Assembly: GCA_900320815.1 (NCBI GenBank)
Contig: ONTY01000117.1
Coordinates: forward strand, 1 to 5,577
Reading direction: 5' to 3'
DNA: 5,577 nucleotides
From: an uncultured Pseudomonadota bacterium
GTDB taxonomy: Bacteria; Pseudomonadota; Gammaproteobacteria; Burkholderiales; Burkholderiaceae_C
Every line of letters starts with the position of its first letter. Position 1 is the first letter of the stretch. Positions 1 through 5,297 of this stretch are shown here, one piece after another. The notes under the pieces were generated by a model, which saw nothing but the letters and a program-made list of their open reading frames with translations, ran no database searches and had not been told where the DNA came from. Position numbers and translations under genes: made by a program.

Positions 1-1
1 C

Positions 2-220
2 GAATGGCTGGACGGCGTCGTTGAGCGCAATCGCATGGGCGAGATTGTGATTAATGAGCGCGGCGCCAGCAGCGCGCCCGGTATTTTTGCCGCTGGCGAT
101 TGTTCTTCCGTGCCCTTCAAACAGATTGTGATTGCCGCCGGCGAAGGCGCCAAAGCCGCGCTGGGCGCATTTGATTATCTGATTCGCACACCTCTCCCAG
201 GCACCTGCGCGCCCGCCTGA
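2..220 (+). CDS. ahpF: Alkyl hydroperoxide reductase subunit F, C-terminal end (partial)
   Basis: Only the last 72 codons are present; the frame is open from base 2 and stops with TGA at 218-220. AhpF is the cytoplasmic FAD- and NAD(P)H-dependent flavoprotein that passes electrons to the peroxiredoxin AhpC for reduction of H2O2 and organic peroxides. The visible part is the end of the thioredoxin-reductase-like fold: the second FAD-binding motif GIFAAGDC, followed by [19 protein letters not shown] and the ending AFDYLIRT, which closely matches E. coli AhpF. TrxB, the main alternative, has GDV instead of GDC here and lacks the VPFKQ segment. The redox CxxC pairs and NAD(P)H site lie upstream of the window. 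About ten residues after LIRT form a non-conserved tail. ahpC would be expected upstream on the same strand but cannot be seen. The downstream neighbour lptC is convergent. Confidence 0.93.
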   Translation, partial: EWLDGVVERNRMGEIVINERGASSAPGIFAAGDCSSVPFKQIVIAAGEGAKAALGAFDYLIRTPLPGTCAPA

Positions 221-372
221 TGCTGCGGGGGAGGAGGAGACATATACCCACCATATCGATACATCACTGCCCGCAATATACAAGGGCATATGATTGATAC
301 TCCAATAAACATGGATTTTGCGGTGAGATATGGAGACCTCGCCATCCAGCCGGCGCTTTGGGTGCAAAGCAG
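221..372. other. AT-rich convergent intergenic segment between ahpF and lptC
   Basis: This gap of about 150 bases separates the convergent 3' ends of ahpF and lptC. Bases 241-300 are about 58 percent A+T, clearly richer than the surrounding GC-rich genes. I see no convincing gene and no hairpin with a T-run on either strand. A small stem, GCTTTG-GGTG-CAAAGC (355-370), lies directly after the lptC stop but lacks a U-tract. Two similar short strings, CATATCGATAC (252-262) and CATATGATTGATAC (287-300), are too degenerate to call a repeat. Confidence 0.5.
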
Positions 373-1035
373 CTATTGCACCCGGGGCGCTGATGGCGTG
401 GCGGGGGATGGTTGGCGCAGGCTTTGGGATTGCAGGATGCCGTGCACGTGGCCGCTGAGGTGGGCGATGCCGGTTTTGTCGCTGTAGTCCAGACGGTCGC
501 CGGTGAAGATGTCTGGCTCGCGAGTGAGTTCGACGGGTTTTTCGGCGCGCACGCGGTCTTCGTCAACGAACACGTGCAGGTGGTCGCCGCGAAATTGCAG
601 GCGCGGCTGCTGGCGGCCAGTGTTGTCGGTGCCCGCTTCGCGGATGACCACAGCTCTGTCAAAGAGCTGGACTTCTTTGCCGGCGCTGTCAGAGTGGCTG
701 CGCTGCGCCTGCGCGGTGGTGAGCAGGCCGATGCGGGTGGTGGCCAGCAGGCGCGGCTGGCGCACGCGCAGCGTGTCGCTGACGGGGTAGTGCTCGCCGT
801 GTTCGCCGGCGAGCGTGGCGCGCGGGGCGCCGTCGGCCTCAAAGCGGCGTATGGCGAAGTGCTCCATGAAGTAGTCGGGGTGGCCGTCGTCGATTTTTTC
901 GATGCGCGCTTCTTCTGGCTTGGGGGCGCTGCGCACCAGCCACCAGGTGGCCAGGGCAAAGATGGCCATGACAAGCACGGGCAGCCAGACAGAGAGTTGG
1001 TTCACCGCATGGCGGCGCAGCTGCGCGGCGTTCAT
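373..1035 (-). CDS. lptC: LPS export system protein LptC
   Basis: Predicted 220-residue bitopic inner-membrane protein of the Lpt machine, which moves lipopolysaccharide from the LptB2FG ABC transporter to periplasmic LptA. A basic N-terminus (MNAAQLRRH) precedes one hydrophobic segment at about residues 14-34 (LSVWLPVLVMAIFALATWWLV); the rest should be a periplasmic beta-jellyroll. FMEHFAIRRFEADGAPRATLAGEHGEHY (written in two parts: FMEHFAIRRF, then EADGAPRATLAGEHGEHY) and the later DRLDYSDKTGIAHLSGHV segment are typical of LptC/LptA-type repeats. The ATG at 1035 was chosen because GGAGGT lies 5 bases upstream and because it overlaps the kdsC stop as ATGA, indicating translational coupling; an upstream in-frame ATG at 1065 lies inside kdsC. 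At 220 residues it is somewhat longer than the 191 of E. coli LptC. Sequence conservation in this family is low, so the call rests on the hydrophobic anchor plus context after kdsD-kdsC. The expected lptA does not follow. Confidence 0.88.
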   Translation of the reverse strand: MNAAQLRRHAVNQLSVWLPVLVMAIFALATWWLVRSAPKPEEARIEKIDDGHPDYFMEHFAIRRFEADGAPRATLAGEHGEHYPVSDTLRVRQPRLLATTRIGLLTTAQAQRSHSDSAGKEVQLFDRAVVIREAGTDNTGRQQPRLQFRGDHLHVFVDEDRVRAEKPVELTREPDIFTGDRLDYSDKTGIAHLSGHVHGILQSQSLRQPSPATPSAPRVQ

Positions 1036-1610
1036 GTGGCACCTCCGCCGAGTGCCTCGTGCCACAGCAGCGCGTAGCGCCCACTGGCCATGAGCAGCAG
1101 GTCGCAGACTTCGCGCACGGCACCGGCGCCGGCAGCAGCGCGGGTGACGTGGCGCGCCAGCGCCAGCGCTTCGGCGTGCGCGTGCGGTGGGGTGCAGGGC
1201 AGGGCGGCGCGCGCGAGCAGGGGCAGGTCGGGCCAGTCGTCGCCCATCGCCGCCACGTGCGCCCAGGTCAGGCCAAGCTGGGCGATGAGGGTTTCGGCGG
1301 CGCCAAGTTTGTTGGTGCAGCCAAGCAGGGCGTATCGCACGCCCAGGTCAGAGAGGCGACGGCGCAGCGCGGGGCTGTCGCGCCCGCTGATGATGACGGG
1401 GTGGATGCCGGAGCGCACGAGCAGCTTGATGCCGTGCCCGTCCAGGGCGTTGAAGCGTTTGAGGATTTCGCCGTCTTCGCCATACAGCAGGCTGGCATCG
1501 GTAAGTACGCCGTCCACGTCCAGCAGCAGCAGGCGGATGCCCTGCGCGGCAAGCAGCAGCTCAGGGGCAAAGGTGAGGACGGGTGCGTCGGGCGAGGGAA
1601 GGGTGGTCAT
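1032..1610 (-). CDS. kdsC: 3-deoxy-D-manno-octulosonate 8-phosphate phosphatase (KdsC)
   Basis: Predicted 192-residue cytoplasmic HAD-superfamily phosphatase that hydrolyses Kdo-8-phosphate to Kdo and phosphate, the step before CMP-Kdo formation for the LPS inner core. HAD motif I is LLLLDVDGVLTD, with nucleophile Asp31 and acid/base Asp33; motif II is VIISGRDS (Ser75); the motif III lysine is in CTNKLG (Lys101); motif IV is MGDDWPDLPLL (Asp124, Asp125, Asp128). The C-terminal GAVREVCDLLL (residues 163-173) is characteristic of KdsC. It lacks the cap domain, as expected for the tetrameric C0-type family. The Gly-Gly usually found before this segment appears as Ala-Ala-Gly. The ATG at 1610 gives the usual family length; the same frame stays open back to 1937 inside kdsD, but that extension has no family features. 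The Shine-Dalgarno before ATG is weak (GGA about 12 bases upstream). The gene follows kdsD after 61 bases and overlaps lptC by four. Confidence 0.95.
   Translation of the reverse strand: MTTLPSPDAPVLTFAPELLLAAQGIRLLLLDVDGVLTDASLLYGEDGEILKRFNALDGHGIKLLVRSGIHPVIISGRDSPALRRRLSDLGVRYALLGCTNKLGAAETLIAQLGLTWAHVAAMGDDWPDLPLLARAALPCTPPHAHAEALALARHVTRAAAGAGAVREVCDLLLMASGRYALLWHEALGGGAT
1041..1046 (-). promoter_or_regulatory. Ribosome binding site of lptC
   Basis: The minus strand reads GGAGGT here, five bases before the ATG at 1035. It lies inside the end of kdsC. It decides the lptC start against the in-frame ATG at 1065 and fits coupled translation from kdsC. Confidence 0.8.
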
Positions 1611-1671
1611 TGATTCGCATCCAGGAGGCGAAGGGTATACACACGGTATTGCATGGCGGCGGGGCAAAGGC

Positions 1672-2655
1672 TCAGATGACTTTGGCGCGCATGAGGTCGT
1701 TGCTGTTGAGCGCGCCGACAAGTCGCCCGGCAGCGTCCACGGCCAGCAGCACGGTGACGCGGCGCTGCTCCATGAGCGCGGCGGCTTCGGCGGCGAGGGC
1801 ATCTTGCGCGATGCAGTGCGGCTTTGGGTGCATGACGGCGCTGGCGGTGAGGGGGCGCAGGTCGCGGCCGGTTTCCACCAGGCGGCGCAGGTCGCCATCG
1901 GTGAAGATGCCGAGCACGCGCCCGCCCGCATCGGCAATGGCCGACGCGCCCAGTCCCTTGCTTGTCATCTCGCGCATGAGTTCGCTCAGCGTGGCTTCGG
2001 GCGCCACGCGCGGCACGGCCTCGCCACTTCGCATCAGCTCTTGCACGCGCATGAGCAGTCGCCGCCCCAGCGCACCACCCGGGTGCGAGCGCGCAAAGTC
2101 TTCCGCCTTGAAGCCGCGCGCGTCCAGCAGCGCCACGGCCAGCGCGTCGCCCAGCGCCATCTGCGCCGTGGTGCTGGCGGTGGGGGCGAGGTTGAGCGGG
2201 CAGGCTTCGCGCTCCACGGAAGAGTCCAGCAGCACGTCGGCGCAGCGCCCCAGCGTGGAATCCGCGCGCCCCGTCATGGCGATGAGCGGCGCGCCCAGGC
2301 GCTTGATGAGCGGCAACAGGCGCGTGATTTCCTCGCTCTCGCCGCTGTTGGAAATTGCCAGCACCACGTCCTGCGGGCGAATCATGCCCAGGTCGCCGTG
2401 GCTGGCCTCTGCCGGATGCACGAAGATGGCCGGCGTGCCCGTGGAGGCAAGCGTGGCCGCCAGCTTGCGCCCCACATGCCCGCTCTTGCCCATGCCCATC
2501 ACCGCCACATGCCCGCCGGCGGCAAGCACAAGCTGCACGGCGCGCACAAACTCCGCGCCAAGGCGGCTTTTGAGTGCCTGCACGGCAGCCGCTTCAATCT
2601 CCAGCGTGGAGCAGGCCAGGTGCAGGGCGTGGGTGGCGTCAAAGGGGGCGTTCAT
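1672..2655 (-). CDS. kdsD: D-arabinose 5-phosphate isomerase (KdsD/KpsF family)
   Basis: Predicted 327-residue cytoplasmic isomerase that converts D-ribulose 5-phosphate to D-arabinose 5-phosphate, the first committed precursor of Kdo. The N-terminal SIS domain (about 35-185) carries GMGKSGH (54-60), FVHPAEASHGDLG (78-90), SNSGESEEI (102-110) and the SSVEREACPLNLAPTAST region (145-162). HPGGALGRRL (191-200) follows. Lys57, Glu109, Glu150 and His191 correspond, with an offset of two, to the catalytic E. coli KdsD residues Lys59, Glu111, Glu152 and His193. Two CBS domains follow (about 205-262 and 270-327), including GIFTDGDLRRL in the first. Length matches E. coli KdsD (328). It heads the minus-strand cluster kdsD-kdsC-lptC. 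The ATG at 2655 begins a normal family N-terminus, although no good Shine-Dalgarno is seen. The symbol kpsF is also used for this family, but no capsule genes are in view, so the housekeeping LPS role is preferred. Confidence 0.96.
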   Translation of the reverse strand: MNAPFDATHALHLACSTLEIEAAAVQALKSRLGAEFVRAVQLVLAAGGHVAVMGMGKSGHVGRKLAATLASTGTPAIFVHPAEASHGDLGMIRPQDVVLAISNSGESEEITRLLPLIKRLGAPLIAMTGRADSTLGRCADVLLDSSVEREACPLNLAPTASTTAQMALGDALAVALLDARGFKAEDFARSHPGGALGRRLLMRVQELMRSGEAVPRVAPEATLSELMREMTSKGLGASAIADAGGRVLGIFTDGDLRRLVETGRDLRPLTASAVMHPKPHCIAQDALAAEAAALMEQRRVTVLLAVDAAGRLVGALNSNDLMRAKVI

Positions 2656-2701
2656 GGGGCGCGGATTTTAAGAGCGCGTACGTCCCCCAAAAAAGAGCCT
2701 C

Positions 2702-2707
2702 AATATA
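2702..2707 (-). promoter_or_regulatory. Candidate -10 box for the kdsD-kdsC-lptC cluster
   Basis: The minus strand reads TATATT here, five of six matches to the sigma-70 -10 consensus, about 47 bases before the kdsD ATG. This would give a leader of roughly 40 bases. No recognisable -35 lies 16-18 bases upstream (that space falls in the GCCGGC repeat), so the call is weak. Confidence 0.3.
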
Positions 2708-2718
2708 ATTGGTATACC
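2704..2718 (+). promoter_or_regulatory. Candidate -10 elements for the ankyrin-repeat gene
   Basis: Two overlapping possibilities lie close together: a perfect TATAAT at 2704-2709 and an extended -10 type TGGTATACC at 2710-2718. Neither has a good -35 at the right distance. Transcription from here would start at about 2716-2726, right at or in front of the inverted repeat at 2723-2745, leaving an untranslated leader of roughly 120 bases. A third -10-like TAGAAT at 2787-2792 is closer to the gene but also lacks a -35. Confidence 0.3.
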
Positions 2719-2722
2719 TTGT

Positions 2723-2745
2723 TTGCCGGCGAAATATGCCGGCAA
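2723..2745. repeat. Perfect 8-bp inverted repeat upstream of the ankyrin gene
   Basis: TTGCCGGC (2723-2730) and its exact complement GCCGGCAA (2738-2745) flank a 7-base AT-rich spacer, GAAATAT. The geometry would suit a dimeric repressor site or a stem-loop at the 5' end of the ankyrin mRNA. No T-run follows, so it is not an intrinsic terminator. It lies between the divergent genes kdsD and ank and could affect either. Confidence 0.55.
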
Positions 2746-2828
2746 TGCCTTGAAGTCATATGGAGTATACGAATCGTCAGATTCTCTAGAATACGCTGCG
2801 CCGCGTGCCTGGCAAGGGCATTGGCGGC

Positions 2829-2834
2829 GAGGAG
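2829..2834 (+). promoter_or_regulatory. Ribosome binding site of the ankyrin-repeat gene
   Basis: GAGGAG lies eight bases before the ATG at 2843. It favours this start over the in-frame ATG at 2723, which falls inside the inverted repeat and would add 40 residues without ankyrin character. Confidence 0.75.
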
Positions 2835-2842
2835 ATACGGAA

Positions 2843-3238
2843 ATGCCTGATTTGAACGAGCAATTACGCCAGGCCGTCAGGAATGGCGATGCCCAGGAAA
2901 TCGCGCGCTGGCTGGATGCGGGCGCCGATATTGACGCGCCGGGCGCCGGCGGCATGACGGGGCTGATGTACGCCGCCGAGCACGGGCGCACGGACAAGAT
3001 GCGGCTGCTCATTGGCATGGGCGCGCGGCTGGATGCGGTGGATGCGACGGGCTGGACGGCGCTGATGCACGCGGCGCACTTTGGGCACGAGGGCGCCGTG
3101 CGGCTGCTGGCGGGCAGCTTGGCGGATGTGGGCGCACGCGATGTCAATGGCGATACGGCGCGCGACCTGGCCGCCAAAATGGGGCACGGGCGCATCGTGC
3201 GGCTGCTGGATACGCTGGCAAAAATGCGTGCCTCTTGA
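2843..3238 (+). CDS. Small ankyrin-repeat protein of unknown function
   Basis: Predicted 131-residue soluble protein built almost entirely of four ankyrin repeats of about 33 residues: residues 5-37 (a degenerate first cap ending DAGADIDAPGAGG), 38-70 (MTGLMYAAEHGRTDKMRLLI...), 71-103 (WTALMHAAHFGHEGAVRLLA...) and a truncated last cap, 104-131 (DTARDLAAKMGHGRIVRLL). The TxLMxAAxxGHxxxVRLL pattern is clear in the middle repeats. The RLL helices share a DNA-level repeat, CGGCTGCT. There is no signal peptide, membrane segment, catalytic domain or secretion signal, so a cytoplasmic protein-binding role is likely; the partner cannot be inferred. The GAGGAG at 2829-2834 fixes the start. Base composition resembles the neighbours, so recent transfer is not evident. 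It appears monocistronic: divergent from kdsD and closed by the terminator shared with rho. The gene is real with high confidence; its function is unknown. Confidence 0.88.
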   Translation: MPDLNEQLRQAVRNGDAQEIARWLDAGADIDAPGAGGMTGLMYAAEHGRTDKMRLLIGMGARLDAVDATGWTALMHAAHFGHEGAVRLLAGSLADVGARDVNGDTARDLAAKMGHGRIVRLLDTLAKMRAS

Positions 3239-3257
3239 AAAAGTGCAGCGCAAGAAT

Positions 3258-3286
3258 AAAAAACCCCGCCTGGTGCGGGGTTTTTT
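3258..3286. terminator. Bidirectional intrinsic terminator between ank and rho
   Basis: The 12-base arms AAAAAACCCCGC (3258-3269) and GCGGGGTTTTTT (3275-3286) are exact complements around a 5-base loop, CTGGT. The GC core plus a six-T run on both strands makes it usable in both directions: 20 bases after the ankyrin stop on the plus strand, and about 25 bases after the rho stop on the minus strand. Confidence 0.95.
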
Positions 3287-3310
3287 GTGCACGTGTGCGC
3301 TCTGGACTGT

Positions 3311-4576
3311 TCAGCCGCCTCGGCGCATCATTTCAAAAAACTCGGCGTTGGTTTTGGTTTCTTTCATGCTCTTGAGCAGGCGCTCCATTGCTTCAATTTC
3401 ATCCATGCTGTAGATGAACTGGCGCAGCGCGCGCATTTTCTGCAGCACGTCGGGCGCGAGCAGCAGCTCTTCGCGCCGCGTGCCGCTGCGGTTGAGTTGA
3501 ATGGAGGGAAATACGCGCTTTTCATACAGGCGCCGGTCCAGGTGAATTTCGCTGTTGCCCGTGCCCTTGAACTCCTCAAAAATCACCTCGTCCATGCGGC
3601 TGCCGGTGTCAATCAAGGCGGTGGCAATAATGGTGAGGCTGCCACCTTCTTCCACATTGCGCGCGGCGCCGAGAAAACGTTTGGGACGGTGCAGCGCATT
3701 GGCATCGACGCCGCCGGTGAGCACTTTGCCGCTGGAGGGCACGACGTTGTTATATGCGCGTGCCAGGCGCGTGATGGAGTCCAGCAATATCACAACGTCC
3801 TGTTTCAGCTCAACGAGGCGTTTGGCGCGCTCAATCACCATTTCCGCCACATGCACGTGGCGCGTGGCTGGCTCGTCAAAAGTGGAGGCGATGACTTCGC
3901 CGCGCACCGAGCGTTGCATGTCGGTGACTTCTTCCGGGCGCTCATCCACGAGCAGCACCATCATGTGACTGTCCGGAAAATTGGTGGCGATGGCGTGCGC
4001 GATGGTTTGCATCATCACGGTTTTGCCGCTTTTGGGCGGCGCCACAATCAGCGCGCGCTGCCCTTTGCCAATGGGAGCAATCACGTCAATAATGCGACCG
4101 GTGATGTTTTCCTCACCTTTGAAGTTTTCCCGCTCCAGGCGCATGAGTTCACGCGGAAACAGCGGCGTGAGGTTTTCAAACATGATTTTGTGCTTGTTGC
4201 GCTCCGGCGGCAGGCCGTTGACTTTATCCAGCCGCGTGAGGGCGAAATAGCGTTCGCCGTCTTTTGGAATGCGCACTTCGCCTTCAATCATGTCGCCAGT
4301 GTGCAAATTAAAACGCCGCACCTGGCTGGGGCTGATGTAAATATCGTCGGTGCTGGCGGTGTAGCTGGCCTCCGGGCTGCGCAAAAATCCAAAACCGTCG
4401 GGCAAAATCTCAAGCACACCGTCGGCAAACACCTGCTCGCCGGCGCGGGCGCGTTTTTTGATAATGGCAAACATCAGTTCCTGCTTGCGCATGCGTGAGG
4501 CGTTGTCAATGTCAAGCGATTCGGCGTGCTTGAGCAGCTCGGAGATGTGGAGGACTTTGAGTTCGTTGAGGTGCAT
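3311..4576 (-). CDS. rho: Transcription termination factor Rho
   Basis: Predicted 421-residue RNA-dependent ATPase/translocase forming a hexameric ring that binds C-rich nascent RNA and releases RNA polymerase; E. coli Rho has 419 residues. The N-terminal helical region (1-45) starts MHLNELK. The primary RNA-binding cold-shock-like domain includes GFGFLRS (61-67), Tyr80 and Tyr110, equivalent to known RNA contacts. The ATPase core has Walker A APPKSGKT (179-186, Lys185), catalytic Glu212 in VDERPEEV, Walker [18 protein letters not shown] (260-276, Asp266), Q-loop [12 protein letters not shown] (281-292), R-loop around IDTGSRMDE (322-330) and arginine finger Arg367 in [10 protein letters not shown]. 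No unusual N-terminal insertion is present in the chosen model. The frame is open upstream to 4855, but the ATG at 4576 matches the standard start; the Shine-Dalgarno is poor. It lies downstream of trxA on the same strand, as in E. coli, but behind an intrinsic terminator and a long leader that may provide autoregulation. Confidence 0.98.
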   Translation of the reverse strand: MHLNELKVLHISELLKHAESLDIDNASRMRKQELMFAIIKKRARAGEQVFADGVLEILPDGFGFLRSPEASYTASTDDIYISPSQVRRFNLHTGDMIEGEVRIPKDGERYFALTRLDKVNGLPPERNKHKIMFENLTPLFPRELMRLERENFKGEENITGRIIDVIAPIGKGQRALIVAPPKSGKTVMMQTIAHAIATNFPDSHMMVLLVDERPEEVTDMQRSVRGEVIASTFDEPATRHVHVAEMVIERAKRLVELKQDVVILLDSITRLARAYNNVVPSSGKVLTGGVDANALHRPKRFLGAARNVEEGGSLTIIATALIDTGSRMDEVIFEEFKGTGNSEIHLDRRLYEKRVFPSIQLNRSGTRREELLLAPDVLQKMRALRQFIYSMDEIEAMERLLKSMKETKTNAEFFEMMRRGG

Positions 4577-4853
4577 GGCGGTATGGCTGTGCTGGCGCCG
4601 CGCGCCGCCGTGCGGCAAAAACGCCGCCACAGGGCCGGGTGCCTGAAAAAGAAAGCTGTGTGTGGGGAAGGGGGAAGGAAAAAAGGAGGAGGGCGCCGGA
4701 GGGACTTGGCGTGGGGAGGGCGCTTGTGGCGCGCCTCGCGCACATGGCGGGCAGTGCCCTGCTCGCGTGCCCCGCATCTGTGCGGGGGGCTGCCTCGCGG
4801 CAAAGCGCACGATTATGGCAGCGCGGCGTGGCAGCCCGAATCCACCAGCGCCC
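4577..4853 (-). promoter_or_regulatory. rho leader region with pyrimidine tract and hairpin
   Basis: This 277-base stretch lies between the trxA terminator and the rho start and encodes no convincing protein. A -10-like CATAAT on the minus strand (4812-4817) has only a poor -35 (TTCGGG at 4835-4840, 17-base spacer) and could start a leader of about 230 bases. It is followed by a 7-bp GC-rich hairpin (CCCCGCA / TGCGGGG, arms 4770-4776 and 4781-4787 on the plus strand, 4-base loop). Next comes an uninterrupted 30-base C/U tract in the transcript (4693 down to 4664), and then about 85 bases to the rho ATG. C-rich, G-poor RNA is what Rho's primary site binds. In E. coli, rho is autogenously attenuated by Rho-dependent termination in its leader. 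Attenuation here is inference; the tract itself is directly visible. I found no rhoL-like leader peptide with a convincing start. Confidence 0.5.
4664..4693 (-). promoter_or_regulatory. Candidate rut site (30-nt polypyrimidine tract) in the rho leader
   Basis: Every base from 4664 to 4693 is a purine on the plus strand, so the rho leader RNA carries 30 consecutive pyrimidines: several CCC/CCCC blocks, many YC dinucleotides and one run of six U. No G can occur, so it should be unstructured and a good ligand for Rho's primary RNA-binding domain. Binding itself is inferred. Confidence 0.45.
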
Positions 4854-4891
4854 AAAAGAAAAGCGCCGCCCTCTGTGGTGGGGGGCGGCGC
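4854..4891 (-). terminator. Intrinsic terminator downstream of trxA
   Basis: On the minus strand a 9-bp stem GCGCCGCCC / GGGCGGCGC (plus-strand positions 4883-4891 and 4863-4871) with an 11-base loop is followed directly by TTTTCTTTT (4862 to 4854). It lies about 20 bases after the trxA stop. It should end most trxA transcripts before rho, so rho needs its own promoter or read-through. Confidence 0.9.
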
Positions 4892-4911
4892 CAGGGGGGG
4901 AGGGGAGAGCC

Positions 4912-5241
4912 TTAGGCTTTGATGCTTTCCTCAATAAAGCTGCTCAGCTGTGAGCGCGTGAGCGCGCCCACTTTGGTGGCGGCAAGCTGCCCGTCCTTGA
5001 ACATCATCAGCGTGGGGATGCCACGGATGCCCATCTTGGCGGCGATGTCGCGGTTTTCGTCCACATTGATTTTCACCACCTGCACGCGGCCATCGAACTC
5101 CTTGGCCATTTCTTCCACGGTGGGGGCGATGGCCTTGCACGGCCCGCACCATTCAGCCCAGAAGTCAACGAGCACGGGCTGGCTGGCCTGCAGCACGTCG
5201 GCTTCAAAAGAGGCGTCGCTTGTGTGTTTGATGTCTGCCAT
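4912..5241 (-). CDS. trxA: Thioredoxin 1 (TrxA)
   Basis: Predicted 109-residue cytoplasmic thiol-disulfide oxidoreductase, the same length as E. coli TrxA, kept reduced by TrxB/NADPH and supplying electrons to ribonucleotide reductase, methionine sulfoxide reductase and peroxide-defence enzymes. The active site is WCGPC (31-35; Cys32 and Cys35). The buried Asp26 (VDFWAEW), Lys57 (VVKIN) and cis-Pro76 (RGIPTLMMF) are all in their canonical places. The ATG at 5241 gives the standard N-terminus ([16 protein letters not shown]). No clear Shine-Dalgarno precedes it; instead a 7-bp hairpin ends ten bases upstream. It is followed by its own intrinsic terminator and then rho on the same strand, a pairing also seen in E. 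coli. It diverges from the AddB-like gene across about 56 bases. Confidence 0.98.
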   Translation of the reverse strand: MADIKHTSDASFEADVLQASQPVLVDFWAEWCGPCKAIAPTVEEMAKEFDGRVQVVKINVDENRDIAAKMGIRGIPTLMMFKDGQLAATKVGALTRSQLSSFIEESIKA

Positions 5242-5250
5242 ATGAATGAA

Positions 5251-5269
5251 GCCCGCTGCAAGAGCGGGC
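5251..5269. repeat. Hairpin in the trxA 5' untranslated region
   Basis: GCCCGCT (5251-5257) and AGCGGGC (5263-5269) form a perfect 7-bp stem with a 5-base loop. In the trxA transcript it ends about nine bases before the ATG, where the ribosome binding site should be. On the plus strand it lies just before the AddB-like gene; no T-run follows in either direction, so it is not a typical terminator. Confidence 0.55.
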
Positions 5270-5297
5270 ATAGAGAGTGGATAAAGTGGCGGGCATT

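Noticed and set aside
191..236. CCTCTCCC and GGGGGAGGAGG after ahpF as a terminator stem
   Set aside because: The arms are mismatched and far apart, and no U-tract follows.
355..370. GCTTTG-GGTG-CAAAGC hairpin as a terminator for lptC or ahpF
   Set aside because: The stem is short (6 bp) with no T-run on either strand; termination here may instead be Rho-dependent.
290..487. Possible 65-residue plus-strand ORF starting in the AT-rich gap
   Set aside because: Most of it lies antisense to lptC, no Shine-Dalgarno precedes it, and the protein shows no pattern.
1611..1937. Extended kdsC start giving a 301-residue protein
   Set aside because: The extra 109 residues overlap the end of kdsD, have no KdsC features, and the ATG at 1610 gives the normal family length.
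2723..2842. Earlier ankyrin-gene start at ATG 2723
   Set aside because: It lies inside the inverted repeat, has no RBS, and adds 40 residues without ankyrin pattern; the GAGGAG-spaced ATG at 2843 is far better.
1090..2850. A 586-codon open frame on the plus strand, antisense to kdsC and kdsD
   Set aside because: It is fully opposite two genes with intact catalytic motifs. The translation is Arg/Ser/Ala/His-rich low complexity with no recognisable domain, which is typical of antisense frames in GC-rich DNA.
4474..4803. Minus-strand ORF in the rho leader as a rhoL-type leader peptide
   Set aside because: It overlaps rho in another frame for over 100 bases and has no RBS or similarity; its length reflects GC-rich composition.
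4577..4855. N-terminal extension of Rho by 93 residues (frame open to 4855)
   Set aside because: The extension is Pro/Arg/Ala-rich, matches no Rho domain I recognise, and runs into the trxA terminator. MHLNELK at 4576 is the usual Rho start. Long insertions exist in some phyla such as Actinobacteria, but not typically in betaproteobacteria.
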